Shown here piece after piece: positions 5,882-11,995 of a stretch of 11,995 nt of DNA (position 1 is its first letter; each line of letters begins with the position of its first letter). Source of the stretch: an uncultured Thermomicrobiales bacterium. GTDB lineage: Bacteria > Chloroflexota > Chloroflexia > Thermomicrobiales > UBA6265. The DNA is taken from the NCBI GenBank assembly GCA_902806355.1, contig CADCWI010000006.1, forward strand, positions 1-11,995, read 5' to 3'. A program made the translations under genes and the position numbers. Below the pieces are notes generated by a model. That model was given only the letters and a program-made list of their open reading frames with translations. It was not told where the DNA came from and did no database searches.

Positions 5882-6829
5882 ATGCACGTCCGGTCAGACG
5901 ATGAGGATCCACAGGCGGGACCCAGCGGCATCGAGCTCATCGATCTGGGGTTCATGGATACGCCAGGAGTGATCGCGTCCTACTTGCTGGCTGGTGATGA
6001 CCAGCTGACGTTGATCGAGAGCGGGCCAACCACGACCCGAGCGCATCTGGAACGTGGGATTCGTGCCGCGGGATACTCTCTGGCCGACGTCTCGCGCATC
6101 GTCATCACGCACATTCACCTCGATCATGGCGGGGCGGCCGGGGCGATCATGCGCGACTATCCCCACATGCGGCTCAGCGTCCATCCCTTGGGCGCACCGC
6201 ACATGGTCGATCCGGCCAGGCTGATCAGCAGTGCCGGCCGGCTCTATGGTGACCGGATGGAGAGGCTTTTCGGCGAGGTGATCGGAGTGCCGGAGGACCG
6301 GATCGATCACCTCACCGATGGCGATGTCGTGCGGCTGAGCGGACGCCCGCTTCGGATGCTGTTCACTCCCGGGCACGCGGCACATCACGTCGCCATCTTC
6401 GATGAACTGACCCGTACGCTGTTCACTGGCGACGTGGGCGGGGTGCGCGTACCGGGTTCGGCGTTCGTCGCGCCTCCTACGCCGCCGCCGGAGTTCGCGC
6501 CGGACCAGTGGCGCAACAGCATCGAGACGTTGCGGAACGTGCAGCCAGCGAGGCTTGCGCTCACGCACTTCGGGTTCGTCGATGATGTCGATGCGCATCT
6601 CGACCAGCTGATGCCAGGGATCGAATCGGTGATTGGGATCGCCAGGGAAGTGCTTGCCGGCGGGGGCACCCTGGACGTGTTGACGGATCGGCTGCTCGAG
6701 GCCGAACGCGAGAGCGTGGAAGGGCCGGACGCCATTCGGGAGTTAGGGCAATTGGAACTTGCGAGTCCGGCGTATGTGTCCGCGATGGGACTGCAACGCT
6801 ACCTGAAGAAGCGTGGTGAGTTGGGCTGA
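5882..6829 (+). CDS. Metallo-beta-lactamase-fold metallo-hydrolase
   Basis: About 315 residues from ATG 5882, chosen because GGGAG lies five bases upstream. ATG 5837 and 5870 are in frame but lack such a site. The metal-binding pattern is complete: THIHLDHGG (His77, His79, Asp81, His82), TPGHAAHH (His165, with His168/169), FTGDVG (Asp184) and LTHFG (His229). The segment HPLGAPHMVDPARL (101-114), which recalls glyoxalase-II-like hydrolases, follows the first motif. The enzyme is probably a cytosolic binuclear zinc hydrolase of a thioester, lactone or phosphodiester, but the sequence does not decide among these. The C-terminal 80 residues are an alpha-helical extension after the last ligand. 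It stands alone, divergent from the HTH regulator and ending 170 bases before the stop of the RNHCP gene. Confidence 0.88.
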   Translation: MHVRSDDEDPQAGPSGIELIDLGFMDTPGVIASYLLAGDDQLTLIESGPTTTRAHLERGIRAAGYSLADVSRIVITHIHLDHGGAAGAIMRDYPHMRLSVHPLGAPHMVDPARLISSAGRLYGDRMERLFGEVIGVPEDRIDHLTDGDVVRLSGRPLRMLFTPGHAAHHVAIFDELTRTLFTGDVGGVRVPGSAFVAPPTPPPEFAPDQWRNSIETLRNVQPARLALTHFGFVDDVDAHLDQLMPGIESVIGIAREVLAGGGTLDVLTDRLLEAERESVEGPDAIRELGQLELASPAYVSAMGLQRYLKKRGELG

Positions 6830-6947
6830 CTCGTGACCCATAACGTTGGACGCATGGGCGGGCCTACGAATCCGTGAGAGGTCTCCCTTGATATGGTGCG
6901 TCGCGTTTCGACGCTGCAGTCCCGGGCGAGACTAGATGGACGTTCCC

Positions 6948-6993
6948 GCACCGACACGAACGGAGAGCGTACGTTCTCCGTTCGTGTCGGTGC
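6948..6993. terminator. Perfect 19-bp hairpin, probable terminator of convergent genes
   Basis: GCACCGACACGAACGGAGA (6948-6966) is the exact reverse complement of 6975-6993, with the 8-base centre GCGTACGT. The centre is itself nearly palindromic, so the duplex could be longer as a cruciform. It begins five bases past the RNHCP stop codon on the minus strand and lies 118 bases after the stop of the metallo-hydrolase, so it could end both transcripts. There is no T-run on either side, which is unusual for an intrinsic terminator. The length and perfection also fit a recently inserted dyad repeat. Confidence 0.6.
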
Positions 6994-6998
6994 ACATA

Positions 6999-7499
6999 TC
7001 AGGCAATATCCTCCACCTCGTCGGTGACTTCCCCCATCGCGGGGGCGGTGACCGGCTCGATCCTCATCAGGAGCAACGGGTTGTCGTCCGCCGCGATCCG
7101 GTTGGGATCCTCCTTGCCGCATCCGAGACAAAGATGGATCAGCACCTGCTCACCGTTACGACGGCTCAGCAGGCCGATCGGCGCCATCATCGAGTGGCAC
7201 TCGCTCCGGCGGTCACCCGGCATCTTGTGATCGACATGCTTGGAGTAGAGGCAGTTCGGGCAATGGTTCCGATGCCGGCCGCCGGCGATCGGCGCACCGA
7301 TGAACTGACGACAGTGGCCGCATTTGAAGGCCTGGTCATCTTCGGTTCGTGGTGATCGCAGGCGCGGCTTCCTGGGCTGCCCGGTGGCGGGCCGGGGAAG
7401 CGTCCGGGTCCGCTTCGCACTCCGGTCGATCCCCGCGAGGTCATCAGCGGTCAGGTGGTCTGATTCGGCGTCGTCGTAGTCCGCGTACCAGTATGGCAA
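6999..7499 (-). CDS. RNHCP-domain zinc-binding protein
   Basis: A 166-residue protein starting at TTG 7499, with GGAGG eight bases upstream, a strong site for a rare start codon. Residues 58-140 match the RNHCP domain: FKCGHCRQF (Cys60, Cys63), RNHCPNCLYSKHVD (77-90, Cys80, Cys83), PGDRRSEC (94-101), MAPIGL (105-110) and IHLCLGCGKEDPNRIAADDNP (121-141, Cys124, Cys127). The paired cysteines suggest two zinc sites. The N-terminal 55 residues are first acidic (MPYWYADYDDAESD), then basic and proline-rich, and look disordered. The C-terminus is acidic. RNHCP proteins are widespread in bacteria and uncharacterised; a nucleic-acid role is guessed from the zinc-ribbon look only. The gene is a single unit followed at once by the 19-bp hairpin. 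Confidence 0.9.
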   Translation of the reverse strand: MPYWYADYDDAESDHLTADDLAGIDRSAKRTRTLPRPATGQPRKPRLRSPRTEDDQAFKCGHCRQFIGAPIAGGRHRNHCPNCLYSKHVDHKMPGDRRSECHSMMAPIGLLSRRNGEQVLIHLCLGCGKEDPNRIAADDNPLLLMRIEPVTAPAMGEVTDEVEDIA

Positions 7500-8173
7500 G
7501 GTCGTGTCCTCCGCGCAGCGTGCGCGAGCGTTCAGGCGTCATGGGATGGGACAGCTGAGGGGTGCAGCTCGATGCGCTGCTCCGAAGGACAATCGTGGTT
7601 TGCATAGGTCACTGGCTTTCCAGGATGGCGACATGGCCACCAGAACACGTTCGGGATCGAACGGACAGCACGAGATAAGGGTGTCGCAACGCACCGCCGG
7701 AAGCGGAACGAATGCGCACCGAGATCGAGGTGTCTGGTGTCTGTGTGGAGGTCCGGAAAGTCCTGGGCGCGGCGGCTGGACCGGCGAGCATGCCAGTCAG
7801 CGGAACGAACCCGTGCCGGACAGGTGAGCGCGGCGTCCGGAAGGGGACACCCGGCTGTGCCTTGTCGAACCGGCAGGGAGCCGGATCAGACCATCCGCAG
7901 GGAAGGTGGCTGTGTCGTCAGCGGTCGCTGACGCGGTCGCGAATCCCGCCTGCTAGGCGTGCACGCTCTGGACACCACTGGAGACACCAGATGGCACAAG
8001 CGCAAGGACCTTGGATTGCAGCACGGACCGCTCCGTTTCCAGCCCCGATAGAGGGGATAATCTTGCCGGCATGGACCGCATCCGCGAACGCCGGACGATC
8101 AGTATCCTGAGGATACTTCCCGGAGTGTATGCTCTCGGCTGGTGGTAGGCAATAGCCGTGCGAGGAAACGTCC
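7500..8173. other. 674-base gap without a convincing gene
   Basis: The gap lies between the divergent starts of the RNHCP and RNase Z genes. Translations in all frames are Arg/Ser/Pro-rich and have no ribosome sites or family motifs. Visible structure includes a hairpin CCGGC-AGGGA-GCCGG (7870-7884), a hairpin CGTCAGC-GGTC-GCTGACG (7917-7932, reaching 7916-7933 with the flanking pair) and a dyad AGTATCC-TGA-GGATACT (8101-8117). The first part carries the RNHCP promoter and the last part the RNase Z promoter. The middle (about 7700-7950) is rich in GGA/CCGG phrases and could be a structured RNA or decayed coding DNA. I do not recognise tRNA, SRP RNA, RNase P RNA or tmRNA. Confidence 0.6.
8101..8117. 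promoter_or_regulatory. Inverted repeat AGTATCC-TGA-GGATACT upstream of RNase Z
   Basis: Perfect seven-base arms around TGA, 57 bases before the RNase Z start. A weak -10-like TATGCT follows at 8128-8133, so the dyad would sit in the -35 region and could be an operator. Dyads of this size also arise by chance. Confidence 0.3.
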
Positions 8174-9118
8174 GTGATCGATGTCCTGCTGCTCGGAACC
8201 GGGGCGATGATGCCACTCCCCGGGCGATGGCTCTCCAGTACGCTGGTTCGCGTCAATGGATCGCTGGTCCTGTTCGATTGCGGCGAAGGCACCCAGATCG
8301 CCATGCGTCAGTTTCATTGGGGATTTCGCCGGCTCGATGCGATCTGCCTCTCGCACCTCCATGCCGATCATGTCGCTGGTCTGCCCGGTGTGTTCCACAC
8401 CGTGGCGAATGCCGGTCGTACCGAGCCGATGCGTATCTTCGGGCCTTCGGGGACTTCCGATGTTGTCAGTGGTCTGCGCGTGATCGCCCCACACCTGCCA
8501 TACGAGATCGAAGTGATCGAGCTCGAAGACGATGTGACATTCGGGCTTCCTGGAGGATTGACCGGGCACGCGCGCGAGGGCGAGCACCGGGTGACGTGTC
8601 TCGGCTACCGTCTTTCGGCGGATCGTGGCCGGGCGTTCCGATCGGACCGTGCGGTTGCGCTCGGAGTCCCGAAGGAGCAATGGTCGCTCCTGCAGGATGG
8701 GGAGACGGTCGTCGTGGACGGCAAGACGGTGCAACCCGCGGATGTGCTGGGGGATGCCCGTCCCGGTATCGCCCTCGGCCTCATCACCGACACCCGTCCC
8801 ACGGGGAGGCTCGAAGACCTGGTTCGCGGCGTCGACCTGCTGATCTGCGAGGCAACGTACGGCGAGGACGATGACCAGCAGAAAGCCATCCTCCACAAGC
8901 ATATGACGATCCGGGAAGCGGCTGCCCTGGCCGAGCGAGCGGGCGTAAGGAATCTTTGGCTAACGCACTTCGGCGCCGGGATGAGCGATCCCGAGTCGTA
9001 CCGGCCATTCGCGCGGTCGCTGTTTCCGTCGGCAGAGATCGGCTCCAGCGGGTTGACCGGAAGCCTGACATTCCGTCGTGGTTACGAGCGGATCGACGCT
9101 GGCGATTCCGAGGAGTGA
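8174..9118 (+). CDS. rnz: Ribonuclease Z (tRNA 3' endonuclease)
   Basis: A 314-residue enzyme that cuts the 3' trailer from tRNA precursors. GTG 8174 follows GAGG (8162-8165) with eight bases between. Family features run in order: LLGTGAMMPLPGR (6-18), LFDCGEGTQ (33-41), SHLHADHVAGLPG (60-72) with His61, His63, Asp65 and His66, EHRVTCLGYRL (137-147) with His138, LGVP (163-166), VQPADVLG (186-193), TDTRPTG (205-211) with Asp206, ICEATYGEDD (224-233), HKHMTIREAA (241-250) with the catalytic-region His243, and LTHFGAGM (263-270) with His265. The length matches the short bacterial form. The C-terminal SSGLTGSLTFRRGYE is unremarkable. It stands alone between the gap at 7500 and the fucosidase, 187 bases ahead of that gene. 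I regard the family call as secure. Confidence 0.92.
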   Translation: MIDVLLLGTGAMMPLPGRWLSSTLVRVNGSLVLFDCGEGTQIAMRQFHWGFRRLDAICLSHLHADHVAGLPGVFHTVANAGRTEPMRIFGPSGTSDVVSGLRVIAPHLPYEIEVIELEDDVTFGLPGGLTGHAREGEHRVTCLGYRLSADRGRAFRSDRAVALGVPKEQWSLLQDGETVVVDGKTVQPADVLGDARPGIALGLITDTRPTGRLEDLVRGVDLLICEATYGEDDDQQKAILHKHMTIREAAALAERAGVRNLWLTHFGAGMSDPESYRPFARSLFPSAEIGSSGLTGSLTFRRGYERIDAGDSEE

Positions 9119-9305
9119 TCCTCCGGGGAACCATCGACGGCCGCAAATGGTGGGTTGTCACTTGACCGGACACCTCGATCCCGGTACCGTCCACCATCGA
9201 CAACCAGATGCATAAAGCATGCGGGGCTGGGACGCCACGCCGCGCGGCATGATCCATCGTCGCGACGGTGGAAGTGGCAGGCGATACGGGCAAGGGGGAC
9301 GGCAG

Positions 9306-10559
9306 ATGGGATTCGGGAACACCGATTGGTTCACCCACGATCGCTTTGGCATGTTCATTCACTGGGGGCTCTATGCACTGCCAGCCCGCCATGAATGGGT
9401 GAAGAACCGCGAGCGGATCACCGACGAGGCGTACCAGAAGTATTTCGCCCACTTCGAGCCGGACCTGTACGACCCGGTGCAGTGGGCGAGGGATGCGAAG
9501 GCGGCGGGCATGAAGTACGCCGTGATCACGTCCAAGCACCACGAAGGCTTTTGCCTTTGGGATTCCCAACTCACCGACTACAAGGCGACGAACACCCCAA
9601 TCGGTCGTGATCTGCTGGCGGAGTGGGTCCATGCGTTCCGTGCCGAGGGCCTCAAGATCGGGTTCTATCACTCCGTGATTGACTGGCACCATCCGGAGTT
9701 CCCGGTCGACCGGGTTCATCCCCAGCGTGACGATGCCGAGTTCCGCGAGGCCACGGCGCACCGCGACATCCGGAAATACGCCGATTACCTTCACGGCCAG
9801 ACCCGCGAGCTTCTCATGAATTACGGAAAGATCGACATCATCTGGTTCGACTTTTCGTACGATGAGAAGGGACGGGATGCCTGGCAGTCGGAGGCGCTTG
9901 TCGGGCTCGTGCGTGAGCTTCAGCCGGACATCATCATCAATGACCGGCTCGATTACCCTGATTCAGCCGATTTCGTCACCCCAGAGCAATACCAGCCCAA
10001 AGAGCCGCCGACGCGGAATGGCCAGAAGGTCGTCTGGGAGGCGTGCCAGACGTTGAACGGCTCCTGGGGTTACGACCGTGACAACCTGGATTGGAAATCA
10101 CCCGATCTGCTAGTCAAGCTGCTCGTCGATTCGGTTTCCAAGGACGGCAATGTCTTGCTCAACGTCGGACCGACCGGGCGCGGCGAGTTCGATCCCCGTG
10201 CCCGGGAGACGTTGGCCCGGCTTGGAGAGTGGACCCGCCTGCACGGCCGATCGGTATACGGTGCGACATCAAGCGAGTTTCGAGCACCGGCGGATTGCCG
10301 GTTCACGCAACGAGGCAACCGGCTCTATCTTCACGTGTTCAGCTGGCCGATGCGGCACATCCACCTGGAAGGGATGGCGGGCAAGGTCGAGTATGCCCAG
10401 CTGCTGCATGATGCATCAGAGGTCCGGATGCGGGAGGGCGATCCGCACTCGGTGGCACAGAACACAAGCATGGCCGGCACAGAGGGGACGCTGACGTTGG
10501 AGCTGCCGATCCAGCGACCGGATGTGCTTGTCCCGGTGATCGAGCTCTTCCTCGCGTGA
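9306..10559 (+). CDS. Alpha-L-fucosidase, glycoside hydrolase family 29
   Basis: About 417 residues from ATG 9306, chosen because AAGGGGGA ends six bases upstream; the longer frame from 9219 adds unlikely Arg/Gly-rich sequence. GH29 features: RFGMFIHWG (13-21), YAVITSKHHEGFCLWDS (71-87), IGFYHSVIDWHHP (118-130), DIIWFDFSYD (177-186) with the likely nucleophile Asp182, IINDR (210-214), VTPEQYQP (224-231) with a candidate acid/base Glu227, and LLNVGPTGRGEFD (284-296). After about residue 340 a C-terminal beta-type domain follows. No signal peptide is seen, so it should act in the cytoplasm on imported fucosides. A weak TTGACC/TACCGT pair with a 17-base spacer (9162-9190) may be its promoter. 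No fucose transport or catabolism genes are adjacent. GH29 also includes 1,3/1,4-specific enzymes, and the sequence does not tell which linkage is cut. Confidence 0.9.
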   Translation: MGFGNTDWFTHDRFGMFIHWGLYALPARHEWVKNRERITDEAYQKYFAHFEPDLYDPVQWARDAKAAGMKYAVITSKHHEGFCLWDSQLTDYKATNTPIGRDLLAEWVHAFRAEGLKIGFYHSVIDWHHPEFPVDRVHPQRDDAEFREATAHRDIRKYADYLHGQTRELLMNYGKIDIIWFDFSYDEKGRDAWQSEALVGLVRELQPDIIINDRLDYPDSADFVTPEQYQPKEPPTRNGQKVVWEACQTLNGSWGYDRDNLDWKSPDLLVKLLVDSVSKDGNVLLNVGPTGRGEFDPRARETLARLGEWTRLHGRSVYGATSSEFRAPADCRFTQRGNRLYLHVFSWPMRHIHLEGMAGKVEYAQLLHDASEVRMREGDPHSVAQNTSMAGTEGTLTLELPIQRPDVLVPVIELFLA

Positions 10560-10606
10560 TTCGACATTGCGCTGGGAACAGTGTCGCTTGGCGAACTGGT
10601 GGGTAA

Positions 10607-10627
10607 TGGCCGGGCTGGCGCCGGCCA
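10607..10627. terminator. 7-bp GC-rich hairpin between convergent genes
   Basis: TGGCCGG (10607-10613) pairs perfectly with CCGGCCA (10621-10627) around a seven-base loop. It lies 47 bases after the fucosidase stop and 128 bases after the stop of the minus-strand membrane-protein gene. There is no T-run, so it is at best a weak or factor-aided terminator. Confidence 0.35.
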
Positions 10628-10755
10628 AGTGGCTGGCTGCCGTGTCGTGGCCGATCCTGGACCGGACACCGGCTACACCACTGGCCGCGCTGAGATGCGA
10701 GAAGGCCGGCATCAAACGAGCCACGACACGAACTGCTGCCCACGGTAACGCGAGA

Positions 10756-11995
10756 TCAGGTGCCGTCCTTGCGGAAGATGCGAACCTCTCCCTGGGAAAA
10801 GACCTCACTCCAGCCGTCACCGGGATATGACGGGTCGGATGCTCCCGGGAAGGGACCGGGCACACAACCGGTTTTCGCGTCTTCTCTGGCGCCTTCAAGT
10901 TCGGCGGGTCCCAAATAGATCAACGTAATTCCGTATCGATCGACGAGCGCCGGATCGAGCGATTCGCCGAGCTTCTCGATCGCGTCGGATCGGTCCGCGA
11001 TCTGCGCGTCGATCGTATCCTCGCCCAGGTGCCATTGCCCTTCATGGCCCGGCCACCCGAGGAGGGACTGGACGCCACTCGCACTGGCGGTCCTGCTCAC
11101 CTCATTGGACCATTCGCATCCCCCGGCGGCGAGCATCACGTCATCTTCGTTGGCATGCTCCCACAACCACTCAATGCTTGCGTACTCGTCCGGACCGAGG
11201 GAGGCGAGGCCATCCACGCCCAGCCATTCGCGTTCGGAGTTGCGCCAGTTGAGCCACTGATTGCCGATCACGACCGGATACGTCAGCATCCCTAGTACGA
11301 GGCCGGTCACCACCACCGGCATGATGATCCGTCCCGGCGACGAACGTTGCACGCGCTCCCAGATCACGATCAATCCGAGCACGGCCGCGAGGCCGCTGAG
11401 CGTCCACGCCTGGTAATAGAGTTTGAATATGGTGTTCATGCGAGTCCCGAAGACGTCAAGCAGGAACACGAACTCCGGAATGAGCGTCAGCACGAAGGCG
11501 AGCCCGAACAGGGCAAGCGCGACGTTGGGCATGGAGTGCGAGGCGTTACGCTCCCAGAGCAGAAGGATCGCGACGATCGGAAGTCCGCAGAGTGCCAGCA
11601 ATGGCATCGGCAGGAGGATCGCGCCGAGGATCATGACGACCGCTCCGGCGAGTCCCGCTCCGAGCACGGTGGAGTCGTGTTCGAGCTCCTGCCGCTTCCA
11701 AAACTCAAGGGCGATTACGATCAGGGCAATAACGTACGTGAAGCCAAAGATAGAGACATAGTCGCCCAGCGAGGTGCGATCCCCAGTGACGGATGCCAGG
11801 GAGGCGAGGATCTTTCCGATGACCGGGATGTTTTCTACGACGGCCGCGAACGGGGATTCCGAGGGCCGCGTCGGCGCCTCGAACGCGATATGGAATGGGA
11901 GCCAGAGCACGATTGACGAGACAACGACGATCGCGGTGGCGCTCGGGGTCCTGGTGGGCGCCACCGCCGGGTACTTCGGCGGAAAGGTGGATTTC
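10756..11995 (-). CDS. Chlor_Arch_YYY/DUF2298-like membrane protein, C-terminal part (runs off the right edge)
   Basis: The frame is open from the window edge to the TGA at 10758-10756. An internal GTG at 11964 is not the true start, since sequence (STFPPKYPAV) continues upstream of it. About 412 codons are visible. The first 240 hold about seven hydrophobic helices, with the motif TRMNTIFKLYYQAWTLSG between two of them, which resembles the R.N..FK.Y.Q.W pattern of DUF2298 (Chlor_Arch_YYY) proteins. The last 165 residues are soluble, begin YPVVIGNQWLNWRNSER and include PDEYASIEWLWEHA; they are presumably outside the membrane. Family members are large polytopic proteins of Chloroflexi and archaea with GT-C-like topology, and a glycosyltransferase role has been suggested but is not established. 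It is convergent with the fucosidase. The family call comes from memory of the motif. Confidence 0.75.
   Translation of the reverse strand, partial: KSTFPPKYPAVAPTRTPSATAIVVVSSIVLWLPFHIAFEAPTRPSESPFAAVVENIPVIGKILASLASVTGDRTSLGDYVSIFGFTYVIALIVIALEFWKRQELEHDSTVLGAGLAGAVVMILGAILLPMPLLALCGLPIVAILLLWERNASHSMPNVALALFGLAFVLTLIPEFVFLLDVFGTRMNTIFKLYYQAWTLSGLAAVLGLIVIWERVQRSSPGRIIMPVVVTGLVLGMLTYPVVIGNQWLNWRNSEREWLGVDGLASLGPDEYASIEWLWEHANEDDVMLAAGGCEWSNEVSRTASASGVQSLLGWPGHEGQWHLGEDTIDAQIADRSDAIEKLGESLDPALVDRYGITLIYLGPAELEGAREDAKTGCVPGPFPGASDPSYPGDGWSEVFSQGEVRIFRKDGT

Noticed and set aside
7712..7960. Possible cobalamin riboswitch, RNase P RNA or SRP RNA
   Set aside because: Only short phrases agree (GGAAAGTCC, GTCCGGAAGG, AGCCGGATCAGACC). 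The conserved core elements and their order are missing, and no fitting downstream gene exists.
8099..8902. Minus-strand open frame of 267 codons over RNase Z
   Set aside because: It is the antisense shadow of rnz; the translation shows no domain.
8784..9794. Minus-strand open frame of 336 codons across RNase Z and the fucosidase
   Set aside because: It spans two real genes on the other strand and the gap between them, and the translation is Arg/Pro-rich without motifs.

Overview
The window is GC-rich bacterial DNA with tightly packed genes, frequent GTG and TTG starts, and Shine-Dalgarno sites of the GGAGG type. The partial gene at the right edge looks like a Chlor_Arch_YYY/DUF2298 membrane protein, a family typical of Chloroflexi. 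Codon style and gene content would suit a Chloroflexota bacterium of the Thermomicrobia/Sphaerobacter kind. This placement is inference.

Layout, left to right. (1) 1-309, minus: the N-terminus of a gamma-glutamyltranspeptidase-family protein, running off the left edge. (2) 465-2263, plus: a two-gene ABC exporter (ATPase and six-helix permease) whose genes overlap by ATGA. (3) 2403-3401, plus: a YghZ-type aldo/keto reductase. (4) 3402-3938: a gene-free convergent gap holding a small tandem repeat and a cluster of hairpin-bearing, REP-like intergenic repeats. (5) 3939-5618, minus: in transcription order an excisionase-type helix-turn-helix protein, a 329-base gap, a PIN-domain (VapC-like) nuclease, and a zinc-ribbon protein with one C-terminal membrane helix. 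(6) 5882-6829, plus: a metallo-beta-lactamase-fold hydrolase, divergent from the HTH gene. (7) 6999-7499, minus: an RNHCP-domain zinc protein, followed directly by a perfect 19-bp hairpin. (8) 7500-8173: a 670-base gap with no convincing gene. (9) 8174-9118, plus: RNase Z. (10) 9306-10559, plus: a cytoplasmic-looking GH29 alpha-L-fucosidase. (11) 10756-11995, minus: the DUF2298-like membrane protein, convergent with the fucosidase and open at the right edge.

Most genes look like independent transcription units. The only clear operon is the ABC exporter. The PIN and zinc-ribbon genes, 22 bases apart, are probably co-transcribed. I see no CRISPR array, insertion sequence, phage module, tRNA or rRNA. 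No obvious new defence or biosynthetic system appears. The items most worth a second look are the HTH/PIN/zinc-ribbon-TM set as a possible variant toxin-antitoxin locus, the long hairpin after the RNHCP gene, the repeat cluster at 3649-3932, and the unexplained gap before RNase Z.
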